From contig NZ_CP103794.1 in assembly GCF_030388325.1 (NCBI RefSeq), forward strand, positions 1,798,001 through 1,862,000: a DNA stretch of 64,000 nt, in the 5' to 3' direction. Positions 51,171 to 59,583 of the stretch are shown here, piece by piece (the first letter of the stretch is position 1; every line of letters starts with the position of its first letter). This DNA comes from Flavobacterium johnsoniae (GTDB lineage: Bacteria > Bacteroidota > Bacteroidia > Flavobacteriales > Flavobacteriaceae). Made by a program: the position numbers and the translations under genes. The notes under the pieces were generated by a model that worked only from the letters and a program-made list of their open reading frames with translations, did not search any database and had not been told where the DNA came from.

Positions 51171-54116
51171 CTATCTTTTTAAAGTAAAATGTCCTCTTAA
51201 AATAGGCATGGAATCGTCTACTTTTAAAGCATACCAATAATCTGAAGAGGGAAGCGGAACTTGGTTTGAAGTACCATCCCAGCTCATTTTAGATTTGCTT
51301 AATACTGCAACCAATTTTCCGTATCGATCAAAAATGGTTACTTGTGCTTGCGGATAATTTTCCATTCCAGTTACTTCCCAAACGTCATTGAAGGTGTCAT
51401 TGTTTGGAGTGAAAAATGGAGGGAAAACAAGAACAACAAACTGTTTGGTAACTTCTCCGCATCCGTTTTTTTCTCTTATATATGCAGTTTGCAATCCCGC
51501 AGGAACATCATAAAAAACATTATAAGCTTGGTAGTTAATTCCATCTACAGAATATTCAAAGTATTCCTCTGCTTTTACAGGAAAAATAATGGCTCTTGTT
51601 CCTTCAACATTTATGCGGTCTATTTGCGGAATTTTATGTTCTTCAACAACGATCGTTTTTCTGCTCGTACAATTTTCTGGTGATGGACTTGTTACATCAA
51701 CGGTATAAGTTCCTCCAGTATTTATGGTTGTAGTTTGAGTTGTTGCTCCATTAGACCATAAATAATTCATTCCCGAAATTCCAGCATCGAGTGTTATCGT
51801 TTCAAACTCGCATAAAGTCAAATTTTCATCTGTAACAACAGGCGGCGTGTAAATAATAATATTTACAGCGGTTCTATTAGGATTTATGCATCCATTACTC
51901 GAAGCTTCAGCATAATAAGTTGTATTCGAAGAAATAGAAGGAGTTGTGAAATTGCTTCCTGTAAAAATACTGGTTCCGCCAGTTGGGGCAGTAAACCAGT
52001 TAATTGTTCCAATATTCGATGTTGCTTCTAAAGTTACTGTTCCTGCTCCGCATCTTGAAACATTAGCGTTGGCAACAGTTGGATTATTTGGCGTTTGATT
52101 TATTGTAGCAATAACAGGTTTACGATTTGCTTCGCAGCCAGCATCTACGTAATAAGTTGTTGTTGTGGTTATTGTTGGAGTTGTGTAAGTATTTCCAGTT
52201 CCTAATAAATTTCCTCCAGTTGCAGCGTCGTACCAACTAATTGTTGCTCCAGCAGTCGCAGTTGCACTAAGATTAAAGCTTCCAAAATCACAAAGCGGAC
52301 TCGGATTTGCAGCAGGCATTGCAACTGGAATTGTGATTTTGGTGCTCGCGGCAATTTTCAATGGAGCTTCGCCTGGCATTCCTCCAAACTCAACTACATA
52401 ACCTTTTGGCTGGTAATTATCTCCAGGAATCAATGATCCTGTATCTGATAAATCGTTCCACGAACCTTTTATTCCAACTCCGGGCTGAGTAATGTGTGCG
52501 TAATCTTCATTGCCTTGATTATTTGGTTCTCCAGTATTCCAAAAAGTATAACTCATTACAGTTCCTGCTTCAGGACCGGTAACCCATTTCCAAACACCTT
52601 CAGTTTCGGCATCACTTCCGCCAATCCATCCAGTTCCAGAGGCTTGTTCTCCAACTAGTTTTGCTTCATCTGCAGATAAAATTGTTGCCAAATATCCTTT
52701 AAGTCCGTAATATACTAGGGTTTCTGCTTCTGCTTTTGCAGTTGTCCATCTAATGCCAACCGTTGGTATGTACATATAGAAGTGACCTGTAGAAGCTAAA
52801 TAATTTGCTTTTCCAATTGTTATTGAAAAAGTTTTTACTCCAGATATTGTTGCAGAAGGATTTGAAAACACAACATCTTTTATAATCGATTCTAAATCAG
52901 AGTATAATATTTCGCTTCCGTTTGATTTGGTAATTGTTAATTTTCCAGCAACCGGATCCCACTGCGTTACGATTGTTGGATACGCAGTCGAATTTGAAAG
53001 CGTAAGCAGATCTCCGCTAGAATAACCAGAAGAAATTTGAACATAACCAGCTGTTGTTCCTGTTTCATTTGGATCATGAGTAACAGAAAATGTTTCTACA
53101 ATTTTTATTTCAGAACCAGGACAATATGTTTGGTCTCCTGTAGCGTTTAATTCTGGTATGCTATAAATAACTTTGCTGCAATCGTTAGAATAAAAAGAAG
53201 TTGCATCTTTATAGGTTGACCAATTCGTCATAGAATAAATCTCGTTATCAACATCTATACAGGTAAGGGAACTATTTATTTTAAAATTACCAATAGAAAG
53301 CAACGTGTTTTTTCCGTTTCTTAAATCCAATTTAGTAAGCTGATTGTCATCTATTAATAAACGTTCAATAGCTATGTTTTTAGAAAAATCTAACTCAGTT
53401 ATTTGGTTGTGACTACAATAAATGTTAATTAAATTAGGGCTGTTAGTAACGTCTAAGCTTGATAATTTATTATTACTGCATTCTAAATTGGTTAAAATTG
53501 TGCTCGAACTTAAATTGAGACTTGTTATTAGATTATCGCCACAGCTTAAACTATTTAAAACGGCACAAGTCGAAACATCTAAGAAGGTTATTTGATTTTT
53601 GTTACATTGAACAAAATCTAGCAATGTATTTTTAGATAAATCTAAAGAAGTTAATTTATTCTCTGCGCAATATAGTTTTGTAAGGGCAATATTTTTTGAA
53701 AGATCTAAACTGGTTAAATTGGTCTTTTCACATTCAAGTTCTTTTAATAAAATATTATTAGAAAGATCTAAACTCGACAACTGAGTTAGACTGCAACTCA
53801 AATTGGTTAAAGCGATATTTTTAGAAAGATCTAAAGTAAATATCGGATTTTGAACACAATACAATTCTTTTAAAGAAATAAAATCTTCTATACCGCTTAA
53901 GTTTGTAATTCCTCTATTAGAAATATTTAAGCTAATTACGCTTGCTGCACTTGATGTTAAAACTCTACCGTCTCTAGGAGCAGAATCAATTCCGAAATCA
54001 ATTAAGGCTTGCTCAAAGTTGACATCAGGAATGGAAGTATATTGTGCGAATCCAACAGTGCTGGAAAGCAGTAAGATAAATAAAGTTGATATTTTTAAGA
54101 AAATGTATTTTTTCAT
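51171..54116 (-). CDS. Large secreted LRR / C-type-lectin protein with type B type IX sorting domain
   Basis: The 981-residue protein has a signal peptide (ending TVGFAQ). A leucine-rich region of 21-residue repeats follows (about 70-290: L-x-x-L-x-C-x-x-N-x-L-T-S-L-D-L-S), then a C-type-lectin-like domain (about 445-580: GRIWTTAKAEAE-like, WIGGSDAETEGVWKWV, NTGEPNN, WNDL). Two Ig-like repeats with AGATISWYDAATGG-type and GTINWFTAPTGG cores come next, and a C-terminal FFTPNNDTFNDVWEV...FDRYGKLV domain, the type B sorting signal of type IX secretion. It should be exported or anchored at the cell surface and bind sugar or protein. Confidence 0.92.
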   Translation of the reverse strand: MKKYIFLKISTLFILLLSSTVGFAQYTSIPDVNFEQALIDFGIDSAPRDGRVLTSSAASVISLNISNRGITNLSGIEDFISLKELYCVQNPIFTLDLSKNIALTNLSCSLTQLSSLDLSNNILLKELECEKTNLTSLDLSKNIALTKLYCAENKLTSLDLSKNTLLDFVQCNKNQITFLDVSTCAVLNSLSCGDNLITSLNLSSSTILTNLECSNNKLSSLDVTNSPNLINIYCSHNQITELDFSKNIAIERLLIDDNQLTKLDLRNGKNTLLSIGNFKINSSLTCIDVDNEIYSMTNWSTYKDATSFYSNDCSKVIYSIPELNATGDQTYCPGSEIKIVETFSVTHDPNETGTTAGYVQISSGYSSGDLLTLSNSTAYPTIVTQWDPVAGKLTITKSNGSEILYSDLESIIKDVVFSNPSATISGVKTFSITIGKANYLASTGHFYMYIPTVGIRWTTAKAEAETLVYYGLKGYLATILSADEAKLVGEQASGTGWIGGSDAETEGVWKWVTGPEAGTVMSYTFWNTGEPNNQGNEDYAHITQPGVGIKGSWNDLSDTGSLIPGDNYQPKGYVVEFGGMPGEAPLKIAASTKITIPVAMPAANPSPLCDFGSFNLSATATAGATISWYDAATGGNLLGTGNTYTTPTITTTTTYYVDAGCEANRKPVIATINQTPNNPTVANANVSRCGAGTVTLEATSNIGTINWFTAPTGGTSIFTGSNFTTPSISSNTTYYAEASSNGCINPNRTAVNIIIYTPPVVTDENLTLCEFETITLDAGISGMNYLWSNGATTQTTTINTGGTYTVDVTSPSPENCTSRKTIVVEEHKIPQIDRINVEGTRAIIFPVKAEEYFEYSVDGINYQAYNVFYDVPAGLQTAYIREKNGCGEVTKQFVVLVFPPFFTPNNDTFNDVWEVTGMENYPQAQVTIFDRYGKLVAVLSKSKMSWDGTSNQVPLPSSDYWYALKVDDSMPILRGHFTLKR

Positions 54117-54222
54117 TTTATAAAAGTATCAATTTTATAATAATAAAAAAATATTTTTATATTTCTAACATTTAATGTATTAGAAATATGTTAAAATCAC
54201 ATTTATAATGTAAAAATATTCT

Positions 54223-54765
54223 TTAATTGTTATTTGGCCAATTTATTTTTTGAAACAAATCCCAAACTACAATTCCTGCACTTACAGAAATGTTAAGAGA
54301 GTGTTTAGTTCCTAGCTGCGGAATTTCGATGCATCCGTCGCAAATTGCAACTGCTTCTTGAGAAACTCCAAAAACTTCATTACCAAAAACTAAAGCATAT
54401 TTTTGGTCTTTTTTAATTTCGAAATCCTGAAGAAAAACCGAACTTTCAACTTGTTCAATTGCCATTGTCAGAACATTTTCTTTTTTCAGATTTTCAATTA
54501 CTTCCAAAACATTTTCATGATGTTCCCAAGCAACAGTTTCTGTAGCGCCAAGTGCGGTTTTGTGAATTTCTTTATTGGGAGGAGTTGCAGTGATTCCGCA
54601 TAAGATTATTTTTTCAATCAAAAACGCATCTGCTGTTCTAAAAACAGAACCAATATTATGCAGGCTTCTAATATCGTCTAAAACTAATATTAAAGGTGTT
54701 TTTTCAGATTTCTTAAAATCTTCAATTGATTTGCGGTCTAGTTCACTATTTTCGAGTTTTCTCAT
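54223..54765 (-). CDS. TrmH/SpoU family RNA 2'-O-methyltransferase
   Basis: The 180-residue protein has the SPOUT motifs LDDIRSLHNIGSVFRTADAF (motif 1), ALVFGNEVFGVS (motif 2) and IPQLGTKHSLNISVSAGI (motif 3), which together form the trefoil knot with SAM. It probably methylates a ribose in tRNA or rRNA; the exact nucleotide cannot be read from the sequence. It is a short version without an N-terminal substrate domain. Confidence 0.92.
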   Translation of the reverse strand: MRKLENSELDRKSIEDFKKSEKTPLILVLDDIRSLHNIGSVFRTADAFLIEKIILCGITATPPNKEIHKTALGATETVAWEHHENVLEVIENLKKENVLTMAIEQVESSVFLQDFEIKKDQKYALVFGNEVFGVSQEAVAICDGCIEIPQLGTKHSLNISVSAGIVVWDLFQKINWPNNN

Positions 54766-54787
54766 TTGTTTTGAATTCTAGTCATAA

Positions 54788-54817
54788 AAAAAGCTTCCAA
54801 AGGTAAGGAAGCTTTTT
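54788..54817 (-). terminator. Terminator of the DUF1573 gene
   Basis: AAAAAGCTTCC pairs with GGAAGCTTTTT; a T run follows on the minus strand. Confidence 0.85.
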
Positions 54818-54840
54818 GATTATTTTAAATGTTTTTCAGA

Positions 54841-55272
54841 TTAGCTTTTTACTGGATCTGGTAAAACAGTACCTTTAATAGTAAGGATTTTTGTAGGTTG
54901 TCCTTCAGCATTAGAACTAACAGTTACCGTTTTTGTAAATGCACCAACTCTGTCAGTAGCATATTTTACACCAATAATACCTTTAGCTCCTGGAGCGATT
55001 GGTTCTTTTGGAATAGATGGAACTGTGCATCCGCAAGATCCTTGAGCGTTAGTAATGATTAACGGTTTTGTTCCGTTGTTTACAAGAACGAATTCACGTT
55101 TTCCATCAGCATTGTGAGCGATAGTTCCGTAATCGATAGTTTCGTTTTCGAAAACCATTCCAGCTCCTTCAATTTTAGCCACTTTAGTAGCTTTAGCTTT
55201 TTTAGTTGTTTGCGCATTAGTAGCTGTGATACCAGCAACAGCTAACATAGCGAATAAGATTATTTTTTTCAT
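54841..55272 (-). CDS. DUF1573 periplasmic Ig-like protein
   Basis: The 143-residue protein has a signal peptide (ending ATNA) and the DUF1573 core FENETIDYGTIAHNADGKREFVLVNNGTKPLIITNAQGSCGCTVP, followed by EPIAPGAKGIIGVKY. The Cys pair in GSCGC is typical. Family role unknown; the fold is Ig-like. It has its own promoter and terminator. Confidence 0.93.
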   Translation of the reverse strand: MKKIILFAMLAVAGITATNAQTTKKAKATKVAKIEGAGMVFENETIDYGTIAHNADGKREFVLVNNGTKPLIITNAQGSCGCTVPSIPKEPIAPGAKGIIGVKYATDRVGAFTKTVTVSSNAEGQPTKILTIKGTVLPDPVKS

Positions 55273-55300
55273 CTTTAAGGGTCTTTTTTTAAATGATAAA

Positions 55301-55329
55301 CAAAGCTATGTAAAAAACTTAAATCACAA
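55301..55329 (-). promoter_or_regulatory. Promoter of the DUF1573 gene
   Basis: On the minus strand TTG (55329-55327), 18 bp and TAGCTTTG (55308-55301) match the consensus; the leader is about 28 nt. Confidence 0.65.
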
Positions 55330-55429
55330 CCTAAAAATATCTTAAAATATTTTAATTTTTGAAGCTTTCCATATTCCTCCAAAAAATCATAAATTCGCTG
55401 TCTTAATTTTTCATTTAAAACATAATAAT

Positions 55430-58036
55430 TTGGCAGCTAAAGAGAAAGTGGTGAAAGAAACACCTTTAATGAAACAGTACAATGAAATCAAGGCAAAATA
55501 TCCTGATGCATGTCTGCTTTTCAGAGTAGGAGATTTTTATGAAACCTTTGGAGAAGACGCCATTAGAGCTTCTAAAATTTTAGGTATTACTTTAACTAAA
55601 AGAGGGGCGGGGTCTGATACTGAAACGGCTTTGGCTGGTTTTCCTCATCATTCTGTAAATACTTATTTGCCAAAATTGGTAAAAGCGGGACTTCGTGTTG
55701 CAATCTGCGACCAATTAGAAGATCCAAAAATGACAAAAACAATCGTAAAAAGAGGCGTAACGGAGCTTGTAACTCCTGGAGTTTCTTTGAATGATGAAGT
55801 TTTGCATTCTAAATCAAATAACTTTTTAGCATCTGTTTATTTTGCTAATAAAAATATCGGAATTTCTTTTTTAGATGTTTCAACGGGAGAATTTTTAACA
55901 GCTCAGGGAAATGCAGAATACATTGATAAATTATTGCAGAATTTTAACCCGAGCGAAGTTCTAGTTCCAAAGAATAATAAAGGTGATTTTAAAACTGCTT
56001 TTGGAGAAGATTTTCATAGTTTTTACTTAGAAGATTGGATTTATAAAGAAGATTATGCTTTAGAAACCTTGACAAAGCATTTTCAAACCGTTTCTTTAAA
56101 AGGATTTGGAGTTGAAGAATTAAAAGAAGGAATCATTGCTTCTGGTGCAATTTTGTATTATCTGTCAGAAACACAACATAATCGCGTGCAGCATATTACG
56201 GCAATTCAACGCATTGCAGAAGATGCTTATGTTTGGATGGATCGTTTTACAATTAGAAACTTAGAATTATATCACAGTTATAATCCGAATGCGGTTACGC
56301 TTTTGGATGTTATTGATAAAACGCTTTCTCCAATGGGAGGACGTTTGTTAAAACGTTGGTTGGCATTGCCTTTAAAAGATGCAAATAAAATAAAAAGCCG
56401 TCATGAGGTTGTGGCGTATTTAAAATCGAACCCTGAAATTCTGCATAATATTCAATACCAAATTAAGCAGATTTCAGATTTAGAACGTTTAATTTCTAAG
56501 ATTGCGGCTGGAAAAGTTTCGCCTCGAGAAATTGTTTATTTGAAAGAATCTTTGGATGCAATTATTCCAATAAAAACTCTAGCGCTTCAAAGTCCGCAAG
56601 AAGCTGTAAAAGTAATTGGAGATAGTTTGCATGCTTGCGATTTGCTTCGCGAAAAAATTAAAAATACACTAAATCAAGACGCGCCTGTTGCCATTGCAAA
56701 AGGAAATGCGATCGCAAGCGGAATTAGTGCAGAATTAGATGAATTGCGCGCTATTTCAACTTCTGGAAAAGAATTTTTAGAAGGAATTGAAAGAAGAGAA
56801 TCAGAAAGAACGGGAATTTCTTCATTGAAAATTTCTTTTAATAATGTTTTCGGATATTATATTGAAGTTAGAAATACGCATAAAGATAAAGTTCCAGAAG
56901 AATGGATTCGTAAACAAACTTTGGTAAATGCAGAACGCTATATTACAGAAGAGTTAAAAGAATACGAAACCAAAATTTTAGGTGCTGAAGAAAAGATTTA
57001 TAAAATCGAATCTGAACTTTTCGAGCAATTAGTAGCTTGGATTTCAACTTATATCAAACCAGTTCAAATGAATGCGTATTTGGTTGCGCAATTAGATTGT
57101 TTGTGTTCGTTTACGCAAATGGCTGTGGAAAATCAATATGTGCAGCCTGAAATTGATGAAACTTATGAATTAGATATTAAAAACGGAAGACACCCCGTAA
57201 TTGAAAAACAATTACCAGTTGGAACTCCATATATTGCCAATGATGTTTTCTTGGATAGAGAAACTCAGCAAATTATCATGATTACCGGTCCTAATATGTC
57301 GGGTAAGTCGGCTATTTTGAGACAAACAGCGCTAATTGTACTTTTGGCTCAAATGGGAAGTTTTGTTCCTGCGGATAGTGTTAGAATGGGAACTGTGGAT
57401 AAGATTTTTACCAGAGTTGGAGCTTCGGATAATATTTCGATGGGAGAATCTACTTTTATGGTCGAAATGAATGAAACGGCTTCTATTTTGAATAATATTT
57501 CAGACAGAAGTTTGGTTTTATTGGATGAAATTGGAAGAGGAACCAGTACGTATGATGGAATTTCGATTGCTTGGGCAATTGCGGAGTTTTTGCACGAGCA
57601 TCCTTCGAGAGCCAAAACATTATTTGCAACGCATTATCATGAATTAAATGAGATGACCGAATCGATGCCGAGAATTCAGAATTTTAATGTCGCGGTAAAA
57701 GAATTAAAAGATACAGTTCTTTTTGTTAGAAAGCTTGTAAAAGGTGGAAGCGCACATAGTTTCGGAATTCATGTTGCTAAAATGGCGGGAATGCCTCAGC
57801 TTGTGATAACTAAAGCTCAGAAACTTTTGAAAAAGCTAGAGAAGAATCATTCAAGTGATGCTTTGAACGGAATAAAAGCAGCTAACGATGAAATGCAAAT
57901 GAGTTTCTTTAATCTTGATGATCCTTTGTTGGAAGAAATAAAAGAAGAAATTTTAAGTCTCGACATTAATGCCATCACTCCGGTAGAAGCGTTAATGAAA
58001 TTGAACGAGATTAAAAGAATGTTGGTTAAAAAATAA
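55430..58036 (+). CDS. mutS: DNA mismatch repair protein MutS
   Basis: The 868-residue protein has the mismatch-reading [14 protein letters not shown] (the Phe-x-Glu wedge), clamp and lever domains, the Walker [25 protein letters not shown], the Walker [16 protein letters not shown], and a C-terminal helical part. It starts repair of replication errors. The start is a TTG (55430); no in-frame ATG precedes the conserved [17 protein letters not shown]. It is divergent from DUF1573. Confidence 0.97.
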   Translation: MAAKEKVVKETPLMKQYNEIKAKYPDACLLFRVGDFYETFGEDAIRASKILGITLTKRGAGSDTETALAGFPHHSVNTYLPKLVKAGLRVAICDQLEDPKMTKTIVKRGVTELVTPGVSLNDEVLHSKSNNFLASVYFANKNIGISFLDVSTGEFLTAQGNAEYIDKLLQNFNPSEVLVPKNNKGDFKTAFGEDFHSFYLEDWIYKEDYALETLTKHFQTVSLKGFGVEELKEGIIASGAILYYLSETQHNRVQHITAIQRIAEDAYVWMDRFTIRNLELYHSYNPNAVTLLDVIDKTLSPMGGRLLKRWLALPLKDANKIKSRHEVVAYLKSNPEILHNIQYQIKQISDLERLISKIAAGKVSPREIVYLKESLDAIIPIKTLALQSPQEAVKVIGDSLHACDLLREKIKNTLNQDAPVAIAKGNAIASGISAELDELRAISTSGKEFLEGIERRESERTGISSLKISFNNVFGYYIEVRNTHKDKVPEEWIRKQTLVNAERYITEELKEYETKILGAEEKIYKIESELFEQLVAWISTYIKPVQMNAYLVAQLDCLCSFTQMAVENQYVQPEIDETYELDIKNGRHPVIEKQLPVGTPYIANDVFLDRETQQIIMITGPNMSGKSAILRQTALIVLLAQMGSFVPADSVRMGTVDKIFTRVGASDNISMGESTFMVEMNETASILNNISDRSLVLLDEIGRGTSTYDGISIAWAIAEFLHEHPSRAKTLFATHYHELNEMTESMPRIQNFNVAVKELKDTVLFVRKLVKGGSAHSFGIHVAKMAGMPQLVITKAQKLLKKLEKNHSSDALNGIKAANDEMQMSFFNLDDPLLEEIKEEILSLDINAITPVEALMKLNEIKRMLVKK

Positions 58037-58113
58037 ATTCTAGAAAATTTAAATTTTAAAGTTTTTGTTATCAGAATGTTATAAAATAAGTCGATTTTTT
58101 TTTCGAAAAACGC

Positions 58114-58143
58114 TTGTGTAATTGAATAAATGTCCTAAATTTG
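58114..58143 (+). promoter_or_regulatory. Promoter of the tRNA pair
   Basis: TTG (58114-58116), 19 bp and TAAATTTG (58136-58143) match the consensus fully. An 8-bp inverted repeat (ACTCGCAA 58145-58152, TTGCGAGT 58171-58178) follows immediately in the leader. Confidence 0.75.
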
Positions 58144-58196
58144 CACTCGCAATACGAAACAAATCAAGTGTTGCGAGTTCTTTTAAGATTTAAAAT

Positions 58197-58269
58197 GCGA
58201 AAATAGCTCAGTTGGTAGAGCGCGACCTTGCCAAGGTCGAGGTCGCGGGTTCGAGCCCCGTTTTTCGCT
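58197..58269 (+). tRNA. tRNA-Gly (GCC)
   Basis: A 73-nt cloverleaf: the acceptor stem GCGAAAA pairs with TTTTCGC. The D arm is GCTC...GAGC, the anticodon stem CGACC/GGTCG holds loop TTGCCAA, and the T loop is TTCGAGC. Anticodon GCC. The CCA end is not encoded. Confidence 0.93.
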
Positions 58270-58283
58270 CAAAACCATATAAT

Positions 58284-58369
58284 GCTCGGATGGTGAAATT
58301 GGTAGACACGCTGGACTTAAAATCCAGTGAACAGCAATGTTCGTGCGGGTTCAAGTCCCGCTCTGAGTA
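58284..58369 (+). tRNA. tRNA-Leu (UAA)
   Basis: An 86-nt type II tRNA. The acceptor stem GCTCGGA pairs with TCTGAGT (two G-T pairs), the anticodon stem CTGGA/TCCAG has loop CTTAAAA, a long variable arm follows (GTGAACAGCAATGTTC region), and the T loop is TTCAAGT. Anticodon TAA. It lies 14 bp after tRNA-Gly in the same transcript. Confidence 0.93.
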
Positions 58370-58371
58370 CT

Positions 58372-58403
58372 AAAGCCTCTTCTTTTGAAGAGGCTTTTTT
58401 TAT
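58372..58403 (+). terminator. Terminator of the tRNA operon
   Basis: AAGCCTCTTC (58373-58382) pairs with GAAGAGGCTT (58387-58396) on a 4-T loop, then a T run. Confidence 0.9.
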
Positions 58404-58445
58404 TTGCGGACTTGCAGAAAATAAATTTACGCAGTAAATTTATTA

Positions 58446-58509
58446 GAATCTTGGAGTTTAAGAATCTCGAAAAATCTAAAATCAACAATCTAAAATCTAA
58501 AATTTATAA
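58446..58509. repeat. 8-bp-periodic array ending at the YegP-like start codon
   Basis: The units are GAATCTTG, GAGTTTAA, GAATCTCG, AAAAATCT, AAAATCAA, CAATCTAA, AATCTAAA, ATTTATAA (shorter period in the last units). The array runs directly into the ATG at 58510 and leaves no ordinary ribosome-binding site. Confidence 0.7.
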
Positions 58510-58893
58510 ATGGGTGCTTTTGTAATTAGCAGGCGATTTAATGACGAATATAAATTTACTTTTACTTCGCGAAGAGGTAAAATTATTTTTACGAGTTTGA
58601 GTTATGAATTAAGGTTTGAATGTGAAGAGGATATTGAAAAGTTTAAAGCGAATATTGAACTTGCGAAATTCTTGAAATTTAAAGGCTCTGGAGGAAAGTA
58701 TTTTTTTAAATTGATGCTTGGGGATGTGCATTTCGCAACAAGTCGAAAATACAGTACAGAATTGCTTTTGCAAAAAGGGATAAAAGAAATTGTAACTTAT
58801 GCTTCGAGATCGGAAATTTTAGATTTCTCGTCAAATGAATTGATTTTTGACGATGAAGAATCTGAAGAAGAGTTGGAGGAAGCAGTAGAGTAA
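58510..58893 (+). CDS. YegP-like (DUF1508) protein
   Basis: The 127-residue protein has two related halves: MGAFVISRRFNDEYKFTFTS with IIFTSLSYE, and GKYFFKLMLGDVHFATSRKYST. These are the DUF1508/YegP repeat, in which each unit carries a GKYYF-like turn. An acidic tail (DDEESEEELEEAVE) follows. It is cytoplasmic; function unknown. It has its own terminator. Confidence 0.86.
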   Translation: MGAFVISRRFNDEYKFTFTSRRGKIIFTSLSYELRFECEEDIEKFKANIELAKFLKFKGSGGKYFFKLMLGDVHFATSRKYSTELLLQKGIKEIVTYASRSEILDFSSNELIFDDEESEEELEEAVE

Positions 58894-58894
58894 T

Positions 58895-58930
58895 AAAAAA
58901 AAGCGTTTACAATTTGTAAACGCTTTTTTT
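58895..58930 (+). terminator. Terminator of the YegP-like gene
   Basis: AAAAAGCGTTTAC pairs with GTAAACGCTTTTT around AATTT, with T's after. Confidence 0.88.
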
Positions 58931-58960
58931 ATTTGAAGTTGACTTATTTTGCAATTAGTC

Positions 58961-58988
58961 AAAAAAAAACCATCTCAATGATGGTTTT
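58961..58988 (-). terminator. Terminator of the heptad-repeat lipoprotein gene
   Basis: AAAACCATC (58966-58974) pairs with GATGGTTTT (58980-58988); the A run at 58961-58966 reads as T on the minus strand. Confidence 0.85.
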
Positions 58989-59013
58989 AAAATCGTTAGA
59001 ACTTAGGTTCTAA

Positions 59014-59229
59014 TTATTTTTTTACTTCTTCTACTTTAGCAGCAGCAGAATCAACTTTAGCAGCAGCAGAATCAACAGTTGCAGCAGCAGAATCAACAAC
59101 AGCAGCAGCAGAATCAACAGTTACAGCAGTAGAATCTACAGCAGCTTCTGTAGCAGCAGCGTCAGCTTTTTTACAAGATACAACAGTTAAAACAGCAACA
59201 ACAGCTAAACTTAAAAATACTTTTTTCAT
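59014..59229 (-). CDS. Small lipoprotein with alanine heptad repeats
   Basis: The 71-residue protein has a lipobox (VVSC, Cys19) with KKADAA after it, so it is predicted to stay on the periplasmic side. From residue 31 come five exact 7-residue repeats (VDSTAVT, VDSAAAV, VDSAAAT, VDSAAAK, VDSAAAK), then VEEVKK. The heptads have V and A at spaced positions and should form a small alanine-type coiled coil, like Braun's lipoprotein in design though unrelated in sequence. A TATCTTTG element lies at 59267-59274 (minus strand). Confidence 0.85.
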   Translation of the reverse strand: MKKVFLSLAVVAVLTVVSCKKADAAATEAAVDSTAVTVDSAAAVVDSAAATVDSAAAKVDSAAAKVEEVKK

Positions 59230-59583
59230 CTTACTTTATTATAAAAGGTTAATTATTAATTCGTGGCAAAGATATAAATTTTTTAATATGTAAAATATTT
59301 TTTCACTTTTTTTTTAAAATATTTTCCTTGCTCACGATTATCTTATTTATCAAATAATATGCCAAAATAGGAAAAATAATTGATATTGCGGTATGTTTTG
59401 TCAATTTTATTTTTCATTGAAAATTCTATGGTGTTTTTGGCTCTTTGAATGTATTTGTTGTAGTTTGTTTTGTTTTTTGGGAATTATTTCGATTTGTAAA
59501 TAATTACAGAATGATGGTTTTAGGTTATTTAAATAGACGGAAAAAGTCTTTCAAATGATTTATAAATCAAAATTTACAAGTAA
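59230..59583. other. 354-bp AT-rich gap between lipoprotein and waaA genes
   Basis: I see only the -7-like element at 59267-59274 and low-complexity AT-rich sequence; no ORF, RNA gene or clear hairpin. Confidence 0.6.

Noticed and set aside
53250..53950. Regular 63-bp DNA periodicity suggesting a CRISPR or satellite
   Set aside because: It is the coding sequence of the 21-residue leucine-rich repeats and stays in frame.
59030..59160. GCAGCAG-rich 21-bp repeats as a possible array
   Set aside because: They encode the VDSAAA heptads of the lipoprotein.
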